Notes: a model not told the origin generated them from the sequence alone. A DNA stretch of 64,000 nt from UBA6522 sp963664945 (GCA_963664945.1 OY761822.1:1364001-1428000); one strand, 5' to 3'; numbered from the stretch's first letter, positions 9,309 through 18,534 are shown. Numbers and translations are program-made.

Positions 9309-11204
9309 TCAATCGCCGCCGGGGACGACCGGGAGAATCAGGTGCGAGGGGTACTCGCCGGAGTGGTGGATCGTATTCTCCGCGATCACCCATTCCACCT
9401 CGTCGAAGTTGTTGCCGCCGGTGTTCATGTTGCGCTCGTAGAGCGGAAAGTTGCTGCTCGACACCTGGACCCGGATGCGGTGCCCCGGCGGGAACCAGTT
9501 GCTCGTGGCATCGACGTCGATGCGGAGTTCGTAGACGCCGCCTTCCTCCATCCACACCTTGTTGGTGAACCCTTCCCGGTAGCGGGCGCGCAGGATCGAT
9601 CCCTGGATGTTGTAGGCGGTCCCATCGGGGTACACATCCACGAGCTTGACGGTGAAGTCCGTGTCCCGGGCCGATGACGACACGTAGAGAATCGCCGTGA
9701 TGGGGCCGGTGAGTTCGATGCCGCGCTCCAGGGGCGGTGTCGTGTAGACCAACACGTCCTGGCGCACCTCGACCCTTCCCTGGTCGACGGCGCCGGACTT
9801 GGTACCCCAACCCGTGCCGCGCGGACCTCCCGTGGACGGCACCGGGTTGCCGGGATCGTAGATGAAGGAGTCGGCCGGTTCGTCGCCCGGCGGTTCGGTG
9901 GAAAGCCAACCGTCGCCATGGCGGCTGTTGGCGTCTCCCCCGCTGCGCAGGTAGTAGTTGGTGTATTGGACCTCGGGCAGAGGCCACTGGTCCGCGGAGC
10001 GCCACTCGTTGCGGCCCATGGTGTAGTAGCGGACCTTCGGGGTGTCCATGAGGCCGTTGTCGATCCCCTTGAGCCAGTAGTCGAACCAGTCCAGGTAGAT
10101 CGAGTAGAAATCCAGGCGCGCGTCGCCGATATCGCGGTCGCCGACCAGCGTCCGTTCTGTCGCCTGCTCGTAGGCGCAATGCGTGGACGGAGCCAGGATC
10201 AGGAACTGGCCGTTGGCGGCGGCGTCCGTGGTGGCGTTCTCCCGGAAATAGGCGGACTCGAAGATCGTCTCCTCGACGCTGATGTCGTACCAGGAACTCA
10301 CGTGCAGCGAGGGTACCGAGATCGTCTCGGTGCCGTCGTAATAGGTCATGGTGTCGTGCCACCACGGATCGCCGAAGTCGCGGGACACGATTTCCTCGAA
10401 ATCGTTGGGCAGAGCGCCCGCCTTGTTCATGATGTCGATCAGGGGCAGCGTCCACACGAGCTGCTCCCAGTCCGGTTCGGGCAATCGCGACGGTGTCGGG
10501 TCGTAGTATTCCCGAATCCTTGCGAGTACCTCGTCGGACAGTCCCGGCGGCGGCTTGAACGAATACTTGACTCCCGTTTCGAAGTACCAGGGCAACGCGG
10601 CCGCGAAATCGAACACGCCGCCCTTGAACCCGGACCAGTACCGGTAGCGGCCGTTGGCTGCGCCGATCATCGGGCCGTTGCGGGGGATCATCGTCGTGAG
10701 GTTCGGATGTTTAAGCGGGGCCGTCGCCGCCTGCACCTCGGCAGGGTAGGAGCAGCCGTGCATGCCGACCCTGCCGTTGGACCAGGGTTGCCTGGCGATC
10801 CAGTCGACCGTGTCGTAGCCGTCTTCGGCCTCATGGCCCGCAGGCGGCGAGTAGATGCCTTCGGACTCGAACTTGCCGCGGCTGTCCTGGGTGGCGACGA
10901 CGAAACCGTGGGAGGCGAACATGTGGGCGTCGCCGTCCACGTCGTCCCTCATCCGGTTCTTGTCGTAGGGCGTGCGAATCAGCACGACGGGAAACTGTTC
11001 GTCCTCCGCGTCGGGAAAGTAGAGGTCCGTGGCCAACCGCACGCCGTCCCGCATGGGCACCATCCGACTCTTCTCCAGGCGGAACCCATTCTGTGGGCCC
11101 GGCCGGGGTATGGGCTGGAGTTCCTGTGCCCGGGCGTCAGAGGTCGCCATGAGCGCACCGACAAGCAATGGGATGACGGCCAATATTCTCGTAATTCCGC
11201 ACAC
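9309..11204 (-). CDS. Exported CocE/X-Pro dipeptidyl-peptidase-type hydrolase
   Basis: This alpha/beta hydrolase of the CocE/NonD (S15-like) family has an N-terminal signal peptide ending near DARAQ. The nucleophile is Ser152 in GMHGCSYPAE; a His lies in APSTHCAYE and an Asp in ARDTDFTVKL, completing a plausible triad. The C-terminal third is the jelly-roll X-Pro-DPP domain (GHRIRVQVSSSNFP). I chose GTG at 11204 because AGGAGG lies five bases ahead of it; the GTG at 11210 abuts that site. Family members cut after Xaa-Pro dipeptides or hydrolyse acyl esters and amides. It is the last gene of a minus-strand run that includes two proline-racemase-type enzymes and a GntR regulator, which favours proline-peptide cleavage. 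Confidence 0.8.
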   Translation of the reverse strand: MCGITRILAVIPLLVGALMATSDARAQELQPIPRPGPQNGFRLEKSRMVPMRDGVRLATDLYFPDAEDEQFPVVLIRTPYDKNRMRDDVDGDAHMFASHGFVVATQDSRGKFESEGIYSPPAGHEAEDGYDTVDWIARQPWSNGRVGMHGCSYPAEVQAATAPLKHPNLTTMIPRNGPMIGAANGRYRYWSGFKGGVFDFAAALPWYFETGVKYSFKPPPGLSDEVLARIREYYDPTPSRLPEPDWEQLVWTLPLIDIMNKAGALPNDFEEIVSRDFGDPWWHDTMTYYDGTETISVPSLHVSSWYDISVEETIFESAYFRENATTDAAANGQFLILAPSTHCAYEQATERTLVGDRDIGDARLDFYSIYLDWFDYWLKGIDNGLMDTPKVRYYTMGRNEWRSADQWPLPEVQYTNYYLRSGGDANSRHGDGWLSTEPPGDEPADSFIYDPGNPVPSTGGPRGTGWGTKSGAVDQGRVEVRQDVLVYTTPPLERGIELTGPITAILYVSSSARDTDFTVKLVDVYPDGTAYNIQGSILRARYREGFTNKVWMEEGGVYELRIDVDATSNWFPPGHRIRVQVSSSNFPLYERNMNTGGNNFDEVEWVIAENTIHHSGEYPSHLILPVVPGGD

Positions 11205-11260
11205 GATCACCTCCTGGCGGCCCGCGGTAAACGCGCCGCATTCGACAGGCCGGACAAGCG

Positions 11261-12319
11261 CTACATGGGCTTTTCGCCCGGCGCGGGACCCAGCCGGAAT
11301 CCCGCCGGAAAAGGGTCGCCCTCATGCAATACAAACTCATGGTAGCCGGTGATGAAGGCGCTACCGGTCACGCTCGGCGTCACGTAGGTGATGCCGTTTC
11401 TGTCCTGGGCGCGCGTCACTTGTCCGGTGAAACAGGTGCCCAGCACACCTTCGAATCGCCTCGACTCGTTCAGGCCGATTTCACCCCGGCTGTAGAGGCA
11501 CGCCAGCCGTGCGCTCGTCCCCGTTCCGCAGGGTGATCGATCGATCGCGCCCGGCGGCGACAGTATCGTCTGCTTGTAGTCGCCGGCGCGGGTTCTTCCG
11601 GAAGTGAATTGAACCTGATAGCACCGGTTGATGTGGGGTTGCTCGGGATGCGCCACGTCAAGCTGCTCCGCGACCGCTTCGCGAATCGCGACCGACGCCG
11701 CGATCAGTTCCGCATCCTTTTCGGGGCACAGGTCGAGGCCAAGTCCGTCGGCATCGACGATGGCGTAATAGTCGCCGCCGTAGGCGATGTCCGCCTTGAG
11801 GCGACCGAACCCTTCGGCTTCGATCGACACGCCGCTGCGGTGCAGAAAACTGTCGACATTATCGAACGTAACGGATTGCGCACCGGCACCGTCCCAGGCG
11901 ACGTGACAGGTTACCTGTCCCGCCAGGGTATCGAACCGCACGACCGTGACCGGCGACCGCGCCGGCACCAGCCCGGTTTCCACGACAGTGGTTGCCGCGC
12001 CGATGATGCAATGCCCGCTCATGGGCACGTAGGCATCCTGTTCCATAATGATGACGGAGAAATCGGAATCCGCACCCAGGGGCGGCATCAGCAGCACGGA
12101 GCACATCAGCCCGCCGCCGCGAGGTTCGAAACACAGGATTTTCCTCAAGGCATCGTCGCGCTCGGCCAACCATTGCTGCTTTTCCAGCAAGGTGTCGCCG
12201 GGAGGCACGGGTACGCCGTCCATGATCACCCTGGTGGGATTACCCTCCGTATGGGAATCCACCGTTCGAATCGCTCGGCGGATGTCGGAACTCTTCCGCC
12301 TGTACTGTTCGATCTTCAT
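11261..12319 (-). CDS. Proline racemase superfamily enzyme, Ser/Cys type
   Basis: This is a 352-residue proline-racemase-fold protein. The first catalytic position is Ser101 (PMSGHC, where racemases have MCGH) and the second is Cys264 (DRSPCGTG). In this superfamily Cys/Cys pairs act as proline racemases or 4-hydroxyproline 2-epimerases, Cys/Thr as trans-3-hydroxyproline dehydratases, and Ser/Cys proteins are mainly linked to hydroxyproline epimerisation; I rely on general family knowledge here. Glu24 and the DSHTEGNPTR block are intact. With the aldehyde dehydrogenase and DHDPS-family lyase nearby, a hydroxyproline role is likely. A second copy with Cys/Cys lies at 14678-15712. Confidence 0.85.
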   Translation of the reverse strand: MKIEQYRRKSSDIRRAIRTVDSHTEGNPTRVIMDGVPVPPGDTLLEKQQWLAERDDALRKILCFEPRGGGLMCSVLLMPPLGADSDFSVIIMEQDAYVPMSGHCIIGAATTVVETGLVPARSPVTVVRFDTLAGQVTCHVAWDGAGAQSVTFDNVDSFLHRSGVSIEAEGFGRLKADIAYGGDYYAIVDADGLGLDLCPEKDAELIAASVAIREAVAEQLDVAHPEQPHINRCYQVQFTSGRTRAGDYKQTILSPPGAIDRSPCGTGTSARLACLYSRGEIGLNESRRFEGVLGTCFTGQVTRAQDRNGITYVTPSVTGSAFITGYHEFVLHEGDPFPAGFRLGPAPGEKPM

Positions 12320-12409
12320 CGGCCCGTCGGCTCTCGCTCGTGCATCGATTCGGCCACGCCAGCGGCGACGGATGCGACAGCCCCTGGCCCATCGCGTCCG
12401 GATTTGTCG

Positions 12410-13429
12410 TTATCTGGGTGCGTACCTTGGAATGCTGCCATTCCCGACCAGCACTTCCTGCCCGCTGCCGTCGGCATTCATGATCATGATCCGGGATGAT
12501 TCCCCGTCCGCATCGCTGTAGGAATAGGCGATTTTCTGTCCGTCGGGCGACATCGTGGGATAAGACGCGGCGCCGGGCGTGGTTGTCAGCCGCACCTGCT
12601 CGGATCCGTCCACGTTCATGATGTAGATGTCGTAGTTTCTGCTCAGCGGTTCGCCGTGCATGTCCGACGAGAATAGAATTCTTGTCCCATCCGGAGACCA
12701 GGAGGGGACTTCGTCGAGCGCGCGTGTGAATGTCAATCGTTGCTGGTTCGTGCCGTCAACGGCATTTGCCAGGTAGATTTCCGGATCGTCCCGGTCGCGG
12801 TCGGCCTCGAACGCAATCCAGCGTCCGTCCGGGGACCAGGAGAGGAAATTGTTCACGCGTCCGTGATACGTGTCCCGGGTCAATTGGACCAGGTGGGCTC
12901 CCCAGGTGCCCTCTTCCACATTCCGGCGCCAGATCTGGTCGCTGCCGCTGCGTTCGGAGTTGAAAGCGATCATGGAACCGTCCGGCGACCAGGAGGCGCC
13001 ATGATCTTCGGCCGGATGGGTGGTCAGCCTTGTCCGGCCGCTGCCGTCCGCGGCGCTCATGATGTAGACGTCGACGTTGCCGTCGACCTCGAGCGTGATC
13101 GCAAGGCGCTCACCTTCGGGCGACCAGGTCGCTTCGCTGCCTGGACCAAGTCTCCTGTTGTCGGTTCCGTCGTCGTACACCACCCAGATCTCCGGGCCGG
13201 CGTCCGAAAACACGGTATACGCAAGCTCTTGTCTCCGGTCCTGGCTGGCGGCGGGAGCGCCCAGCGACACGAACAGCGCCGCAACGAGCGCGGCGGGGCG
13301 GGGCAGTGGCGCTCTTGATCCGGAGCAACGCCGCCAGCCGGGAAGCGGCGGCGGCCGATCGGACGGCTTCCGCGAGGCGGTCTTCCACGCCATGCGGCCG
13401 GACGTTGGCCTCAAGCTGCCCACGCCCAT
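12410..13429 (-). CDS. Exported TolB-like PD40 beta-propeller protein
   Basis: Five SPDG-type PD40 repeats are visible (TWSPEGERLAI, SWSPDGSMIAF, SWSPDGRWIAF, SWSPDGTRILF, TMSPDGQKIAY), forming a beta-propeller like that of TolB or the N-terminal half of prolyl-oligopeptidase-type peptidases. An export signal (PAALVAALFVSLGAPAAS) precedes them. The frame is open upstream but overlaps the gntR gene; the ATG at 13429 lies two bases past the gntR stop and suggests translational coupling, with ATG 13393 as an alternative. There is no peptidase domain after the propeller, so it may bind substrate or be a remnant of a propeller-peptidase. Its place between the regulator and a racemase is unusual. 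Confidence 0.75.
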   Translation of the reverse strand: MGVGSLRPTSGRMAWKTASRKPSDRPPPLPGWRRCSGSRAPLPRPAALVAALFVSLGAPAASQDRRQELAYTVFSDAGPEIWVVYDDGTDNRRLGPGSEATWSPEGERLAITLEVDGNVDVYIMSAADGSGRTRLTTHPAEDHGASWSPDGSMIAFNSERSGSDQIWRRNVEEGTWGAHLVQLTRDTYHGRVNNFLSWSPDGRWIAFEADRDRDDPEIYLANAVDGTNQQRLTFTRALDEVPSWSPDGTRILFSSDMHGEPLSRNYDIYIMNVDGSEQVRLTTTPGAASYPTMSPDGQKIAYSYSDADGESSRIMIMNADGSGQEVLVGNGSIPRYAPR

Positions 13430-13431
13430 GC

Positions 13432-14097
13432 TCAGGCGACCGCCTTGAACGCGCGAATCAGCCCCCTGCCCGTGGTCAGAATATGTGTCTTGAGCAGCTT
13501 CCTGGCCCCGCGCTTGTCCCGAGCCCAACACAAGCGCAACAGTTCGTGATGCTCTTCTTCGGCCCTGGAGAAATCTGCAACCAGTTGGATCTGTATACGA
13601 AGATAACGGTCGCAGTTGGTATGCAGTTGACGGATCAGGCCCAGGGTTCGCTTCCTTCCCGACGACAGGTAGAGGCTCTTGTGGAACTTCCAGTTCAGGG
13701 CGCCCCAGGTGTACCTGTCCGCACCGGGTTTCAACAACTCATCGAATTCCTTGAGGACCAGCTGCGAAATCTCAAGGTCCTCGTCGGTGATTCTGTCCAG
13801 CGCGTATCCCAGTACATCGCACTCCAGAATTGCCCGCAGGCCGAACAACTCGTTGACTTCATCGACGGAAATCTTGGTTGCCACCGCGCCCCGGTGTGGC
13901 GCGAACTGGACCAGGCCTTCGGCCTCCAGTTGCAGCAGGGCCTCGCGCACCGGGATTCGGCTGACGTTGAGTTCGTCCGCCAGCGCGTTCTGACGCAACG
14001 GCGTGCCCGCTTCGATTTCGTGGGAGATGATCTTCTCGCGCAGTATGTCCACTACGGAGGAAGTTACGGTTTTCCGGGTAATCATGGTTGGTTTCAC
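13432..14097 (-). CDS. GntR-family transcriptional regulator, FCD subfamily
   Basis: A winged helix-turn-helix occupies residues ~10-75 (LRQNALADELNVSRIPVREA) and an all-helical FCD effector domain follows. The FCD histidines expected to bind a metal are present (LNWKFHKSLY, EEEHHELL, LLKTHILT). Such regulators respond to small organic acids, and in hydroxyproline clusters they usually repress until the substrate appears. It lies inside the minus-strand run from 15712 to 9309 and probably controls it along with the divergent aldehyde dehydrogenase. Candidate operators are at 15745-15770, 22145-22174 and 1294-1310. Confidence 0.88.
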   Translation of the reverse strand: MKPTMITRKTVTSSVVDILREKIISHEIEAGTPLRQNALADELNVSRIPVREALLQLEAEGLVQFAPHRGAVATKISVDEVNELFGLRAILECDVLGYALDRITDEDLEISQLVLKEFDELLKPGADRYTWGALNWKFHKSLYLSSGRKRTLGLIRQLHTNCDRYLRIQIQLVADFSRAEEEHHELLRLCWARDKRGARKLLKTHILTTGRGLIRAFKAVA

Positions 14098-14127
14098 ACG
14101 TACTCAGATTTGAGGGGGGGCAAATGA

Positions 14128-14628
14128 TCAGTCGGATTCCTCGGCCGTGCCAGGTCCGATTTCCGCCACGGTCCGGCGGAGAAACCGGATCAGGCTGGAT
14201 ATGGGGCGCGCCCTGGTTGGTCCGATTTCCGCCAGGGTTGCGCGGCTGGGCGCAATCATTATCCGGTCAACCGTTCGTTCCATCAACGCGTCCATCTCCG
14301 GCAGCCTGGCCCCGAGGTCGTCCCTGTCGGTGACCTGCCATTCGGCCTCCCTGGGGCCGTAATCTTCCTGAAGATTCCATGCCGTCGATATGACCCAATA
14401 GGCAAACTCCTGTACCAGGACGCGTTCTCTTACTTCCAAGTCGTCGATATCCGAATATTGAGAGATTACATAATAGCCCCTATCCACTGCATCCCGCATT
14501 CCCCGGACGAGCGCGGAATCGGGATTCACCCCCCACTCCTCCGGATACGCATAGTGCAGGCCGATGTCGGAGACGTAGTGCAGGATGTGTTCCACGACCT
14601 CCATGACCTGCCCGCGCACACCCTGCAT
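14128..14628 (-). CDS. Uncharacterised protein, possibly 5'-truncated
   Basis: I do not recognise this protein. The frame is open to 14778, overlapping the racemase gene by about 100 bases; sequence that looks coding continues to about 14690, so the original start may have been lost. ATG 14628 is a conservative start giving 166 residues. The visible part is acidic and helical (VMEVVEHILHYVSDIGLHY, VRERVLVQEFAYWVIS) with no signal peptide. The last 40 residues contain LAEIGPTRARPISSLIRF followed by VAEIGPGTA, reflecting two copies of GGTCCGATTTCCGCCA in the DNA about 65 bases apart. It lies between two genes of the same run, so it is probably co-transcribed. Confidence 0.45.
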   Translation of the reverse strand: MQGVRGQVMEVVEHILHYVSDIGLHYAYPEEWGVNPDSALVRGMRDAVDRGYYVISQYSDIDDLEVRERVLVQEFAYWVISTAWNLQEDYGPREAEWQVTDRDDLGARLPEMDALMERTVDRIMIAPSRATLAEIGPTRARPISSLIRFLRRTVAEIGPGTAEESD

Positions 14629-14677
14629 GATGACGTCGCAGACCGGTTTCAGTTGCGGCACCAAACCATTCTGCTGG

Positions 14678-15712
14678 TCATTCGGAAAGATTCCTCGGCG
14701 CCGGACCGATGCGGTAGCCTTTCGGCAAAGGATCCGACGGGTCCAGAACGAATCGATGGTAGCCGGTGATATAGGCATTGCCGGTTATTAGCGGCTTGAT
14801 GAACGTGATGCCGTTTCGTTCTTCGGCGCTGACTGCTTCCCCGATGAAGCAGGTTCCCAGTGGGCCCTCGAACCGCTTTGGTTCGTTCAATCCGATTTCT
14901 CCGCGTCTGTACAGCAGCGCGGTCCGCGCGCTGGAACCGGTGCCGCAGGGCGACCGGTCAAGCGTGCCGGGCGGAACCAGTACGGTATGCCGATAGTCGC
15001 CCACCGTTGTTTTCTCGGACGTGAAGAGTATCTGGTAGCAGCGATTGATGGATGGATCGTCCGGATGAATGGTCTGTACCTGCTCGCCCACGGCGGCGCG
15101 TATCCTGAGCCAGGCGTCGATCAGCGCGCCGTCGTTGTGAATGCTCAGGTCCAGTCCGAGCGCGTCTCCATCCACGAACGCGTACATGTCGCCGCCATAG
15201 GCCACGTCGATCTCGAACCGTCCGAACCCCTCGACTTCAAGCGGCGCCCGCTCCACCAGCAGGAAACTCTCCACGTTCTCGAAGCTCACCGACCCGACGA
15301 CGCCCGATTCGACCCGGACGTCGCAGGCCACCGGACCCGCCGGCGTGTCGAAGCGCACGGTGGTGACCGGTTCGGTGACTGAAACCATGCCCTCGGAGAC
15401 GACGGTCGTTGCCGCACCGATGATGCAGTGCCCGCACATTGGGACGTACTCGTCCTGTTCCATGATGATCGCCGCGAAATCCGCGGAAGGGGAGTCTGGC
15501 GGAAGCAGCAGCACCGAACACATCAGCCCCGAGCCGCGCGGCTCGAAATTGATCATCCGCCGCAGGCCGTCGTCATGGGCCATCAGCCAGTCTCGCCGCT
15601 CGAACAGGTTATCCCCCGGAGGCACGGGTACGCCGTCCACGATAACCCGTGTAGGATTGCCTTCCGTATGGGAATCAACCGTTCGGACACTACGCAGGGA
15701 ACGGTTGGACAT
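14678..15712 (-). CDS. Proline racemase superfamily enzyme, Cys/Cys type
   Basis: This 344-residue paralogue of the gene at 11261 retains both catalytic cysteines: Cys93 in PMCGHC and Cys256 in DRSPCGTG. This is the pairing of true proline racemases and 4-hydroxyproline 2-epimerases, which interconvert L and D forms by a two-base mechanism. It is the first gene of the minus-strand run, and its start is only 157 bases from the divergent aldehyde dehydrogenase, with an operator-like site between. The most likely role is trans-4-hydroxy-L-proline to cis-4-hydroxy-D-proline; plain proline racemisation cannot be excluded. Confidence 0.87.
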   Translation of the reverse strand: MSNRSLRSVRTVDSHTEGNPTRVIVDGVPVPPGDNLFERRDWLMAHDDGLRRMINFEPRGSGLMCSVLLLPPDSPSADFAAIIMEQDEYVPMCGHCIIGAATTVVSEGMVSVTEPVTTVRFDTPAGPVACDVRVESGVVGSVSFENVESFLLVERAPLEVEGFGRFEIDVAYGGDMYAFVDGDALGLDLSIHNDGALIDAWLRIRAAVGEQVQTIHPDDPSINRCYQILFTSEKTTVGDYRHTVLVPPGTLDRSPCGTGSSARTALLYRRGEIGLNEPKRFEGPLGTCFIGEAVSAEERNGITFIKPLITGNAYITGYHRFVLDPSDPLPKGYRIGPAPRNLSE

Positions 15713-15744
15713 TGCACCGTCTTGGTGGCGGATCGTTCACCGAA

Positions 15745-15770
15745 ATATACTACAATCGTATACAGTATTC
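15745..15770. promoter_or_regulatory. Candidate GntR/FCD operator, site 2
   Basis: ATATACTACAATCGTATACA continues into GTATTC in the divergent gap between the racemase (14678) and the aldehyde dehydrogenase (15870). The stretch CGTATACAGTAT (15757-15768) is the exact reverse complement of ATACTGTATACG at 22149-22160, a 12-base match between two intergenic regions 6.4 kb apart. It is well placed to control both flanking transcripts. Confidence 0.55.
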
Positions 15771-15869
15771 CTCCATGGGAGCCTGGCCGCCCAGGATCGG
15801 GCTCCGTCAGCGACGGCCCCTGAACGAAAGGGTCGGCCCTTTATCCATTGTCACCAGACCGGAGAGCAC

Positions 15870-17306
15870 ATGTCGGTACATCAGAACTTTATCGGGGGCG
15901 AGTGGCGCGCGTCCTCCGCGACCTGTCGGAACATCAATCCCTCGGACACGGACGAAGTGGTCGGGGAGTATTCCCTGGCGGATGAAACGGATACCGAGCG
16001 CGCGATCAGCGCCGCGGCCGAGGCGTTCCCCGGCTGGTCAGGGAGCGGCATCCAGCAGCGGTTCGACGTACTGGACGCGATCGGCACTGAAATCCTCGCC
16101 CGCAAGGTCGAACTTGGCCGCCTGCTGGCCCGGGAGGAAGGCAAGACACTGCCCGAAGCCATCGGCGAAGCCGGACGCGCCGGGCAGATCTTCAAATTTT
16201 TCGCCGGCGAAGCCCTGCGTCTCACCGGCGAATTGGTGCCTTCGGTGAGGCCCGGCATCAACGTCGAGATCACCCGGGAACCGGTCGGGGTGGTGGGCAT
16301 CGTCACTCCCTGGAACTTCCCCATCGCCATACCGGCCTGGAAAATCGCACCGGCACTGGCGTTCGGCAACTGCGTGGTCTTCAAGCCCGCCAGCCTGGTG
16401 CCGGGCAGTGCATGGGCGCTCGCCGACATCATCAGCCGCTCCGGCCTGCCCAGGGGCGTATTCAACCTGGCCATGGGGCCCGGCTCGGTGGTCGGCAACG
16501 CCTTGCTGGAAGATCCGCGGATCCGTGCGGTCAGCTTTACCGGTTCGGTGCAGACGGGGCACCGCGTGGCCACCGCCTGTGCCGCAAGGGGTGCGAAATT
16601 CCAGTTGGAAATGGGCGGCAAGAATCCGCTGGTGGTCCTGAACGACGCCGACATCGACGTCGCCGTGGACTGCGCCGTGAACGGGGCCTTCTATTCCACC
16701 GGCCAGCGCTGTACGGCATCCTCCCGCCTCATCGTCGAGGACGGCATTCACGACCGGTTCGTGGATGCAATGATCAACGCCACACGGTCGCTCAGGGTCG
16801 GCAACGCCATCAAGGAAACGACGCAGATCGGCCCGGTCGTGGACCAGGTCCAGTTCGATCGGGATGTTGACTACCTGCGCATCGGCAAGACCGAAGGCGC
16901 CACGTTGGCAACCGGCGGGGAACCGGTGGAAAGCAAGACGCCCGGCTACTACCTGTCGCCGGCGCTGTTTGTCGACACCCGCAATGACATGCGCATCAAT
17001 CGCGAGGAAATCTTCGGTCCGGTCGCGACGGTCATCAGGGTGGGCGACGAGGACGAAGCAATTGCCGTTGCGAACGATACGGATTTCGGCCTCTCCACGG
17101 GCATCTGCACCCGTTCCATGGCCGCGGCCGAGCGCTTCAAGCAGACCAGCCGGGCCGGCATGGTCATGGTCAATCTGCCGACGGCGGGAGTGGACTACCA
17201 CGTCCCCTTTGGCGGGATCAAGGCTTCCAGCTATGGGGCTCGTGAGCAGGGCAGCTATGCTGCGGAGTTTTACACGACCGTAAAGACGGCCTACGTCAGT
17301 CCGTAG
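15870..17306 (+). CDS. Aldehyde dehydrogenase, probable 2-oxoglutarate semialdehyde dehydrogenase
   Basis: This 478-residue NAD(P)-dependent aldehyde dehydrogenase starts at ATG 15870 after GGAGAG (15861-15866). The family blocks are present: TPWNFPIAIPAWKIAPAL, SFTGSVQTG, the general base Glu in QLEMGGKNP and the catalytic Cys in STGQRCTASS. The sequence is closest in style to the KGSADH/succinate-semialdehyde group. In the hydroxyproline and some sugar-acid pathways this enzyme oxidises 2-oxoglutarate semialdehyde to 2-oxoglutarate, and the racemase-type and DHDPS-type genes nearby support that. It is divergent from the racemase run and shares its promoter gap. The 3' end overlaps the convergent MFS gene by 11 bases. 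Confidence 0.85.
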   Translation: MSVHQNFIGGEWRASSATCRNINPSDTDEVVGEYSLADETDTERAISAAAEAFPGWSGSGIQQRFDVLDAIGTEILARKVELGRLLAREEGKTLPEAIGEAGRAGQIFKFFAGEALRLTGELVPSVRPGINVEITREPVGVVGIVTPWNFPIAIPAWKIAPALAFGNCVVFKPASLVPGSAWALADIISRSGLPRGVFNLAMGPGSVVGNALLEDPRIRAVSFTGSVQTGHRVATACAARGAKFQLEMGGKNPLVVLNDADIDVAVDCAVNGAFYSTGQRCTASSRLIVEDGIHDRFVDAMINATRSLRVGNAIKETTQIGPVVDQVQFDRDVDYLRIGKTEGATLATGGEPVESKTPGYYLSPALFVDTRNDMRINREEIFGPVATVIRVGDEDEAIAVANDTDFGLSTGICTRSMAAAERFKQTSRAGMVMVNLPTAGVDYHVPFGGIKASSYGAREQGSYAAEFYTTVKTAYVSP

Positions 17307-18534
17307 GTCGGCGACCCCTGGTACTCGCCCGGCGGCTGACTCGCAGGTATATCCAGCCAGCGGCCGCGACCACCGCCAGGAACAGCAGACCGTTCGCCGT
17401 CTGGGTCGGCGCCACTCCGATGATTGCCGCGAGTGCGCCGATTTCCAGGTGGCCGATGGGCCCGAAGCCGCGGCTCAGATTCCAGATCCCCACGGCCGCG
17501 CCCCGCTGTTCATTGGGCACACCGAGCTGCAGGGCCGTGGGCAGCAGTGAATCGAGAACCGCCCAGGCCGCTCCCACGAAGAGGATGACGGTGCCCGCTG
17601 CCAGCATCGAGCGGGTCGACGAGAAGGCCACCAAACCGATGGCGAACCCCGCGGCGACCAGGAAGACCGCCTTGTCGGGCTTGATGCGATGGGCAATCCC
17701 GAGCAGCAGCAGTCCGGCGATACCGCCGGCATTGAGCAGGCCGACCAGGTTGCCCAGACCCACTTCGTCCCCCTGCAGAACTTCCTGTACGAAGGGACCC
17801 CAGAGCACCTCGTTGGAGTAGCCGAAGACCTCGGCGGACAGCGCTATGAGAGCCAGCAGCAACACCACGGGACTGCGCAACAGGCGAACCACCACCCGCC
17901 ACGGCGTCATGTCTTCGTCCTGCTGGACCGCTGGCGACGCCACCGGTGCGGCGAGGCCCACGACATTGATCCAGTTCAGCAACAGTCCCGCGACGGCGTA
18001 TCCCGCGGCCATGGAAAGGTAGGCGCCGCCGACTCCTGTGTGGAACAGAAGCAGTCCGCCGGCGAAACCGCCCACCATGCCGAACAACTTGTTCGCGAGC
18101 TGCTCCATCGCCAGCCCGTTGACGGCTCTTTCGCGTCCGACCACGTCGAAGACATAGGCCTTGGACCAGGTCGTCTGCGCGACATCGATGACCCCGGATG
18201 CCGCCGACGCGAACAGCAGGGCGACGTAGCCGAACCACGCCTGGCCGCTCGCGAGCGCCACGACCAGGGAGGATACGGCGCCACCGTAATTTGCCAGTGC
18301 CAACAGCAGTCTGCGGTCGACCCGGTCGGAGATCGCGCCGCAGGGAATGGCCAGCACCAGGCGCGGTACGTTGCGCGTGGCGATCACGGCGCCCACCCCG
18401 AGCGGCGAACCGGTGAATTCCAGCGCCAGCCAGGCCAGCGCGACGGAGTTCACCTGGTTGGAAAAACTGTTGAAACTGATCGAACTCCAGGCGTACCGGA
18501 AGGCGGGTACCCTGAACGATTCGAACAGTCTCAC
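17296..18534 (-). CDS. MFS transporter (MFS_3/EntS-like)
   Basis: This 412-residue protein has 12 probable membrane segments, of the MFS branch that includes EntS-type exporters (FRYAWSSISFNSFSNQVNSV at the start; AIPCGAISDRVDRRLLL is the conserved loop 2-3 motif). The members known best export siderophores or drugs, but the branch is diverse and the substrate cannot be read from sequence. It is the last gene of a minus-strand series beginning with the aldo/keto reductase at 22026 and could export a by-product or import the substrate. It overlaps the 3' end of the aldehyde dehydrogenase by 11 bases. Confidence 0.8.
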   Translation of the reverse strand: MRLFESFRVPAFRYAWSSISFNSFSNQVNSVALAWLALEFTGSPLGVGAVIATRNVPRLVLAIPCGAISDRVDRRLLLALANYGGAVSSLVVALASGQAWFGYVALLFASAASGVIDVAQTTWSKAYVFDVVGRERAVNGLAMEQLANKLFGMVGGFAGGLLLFHTGVGGAYLSMAAGYAVAGLLLNWINVVGLAAPVASPAVQQDEDMTPWRVVVRLLRSPVVLLLALIALSAEVFGYSNEVLWGPFVQEVLQGDEVGLGNLVGLLNAGGIAGLLLLGIAHRIKPDKAVFLVAAGFAIGLVAFSSTRSMLAAGTVILFVGAAWAVLDSLLPTALQLGVPNEQRGAAVGIWNLSRGFGPIGHLEIGALAAIIGVAPTQTANGLLFLAVVAAAGWIYLRVSRRASTRGRRPTD

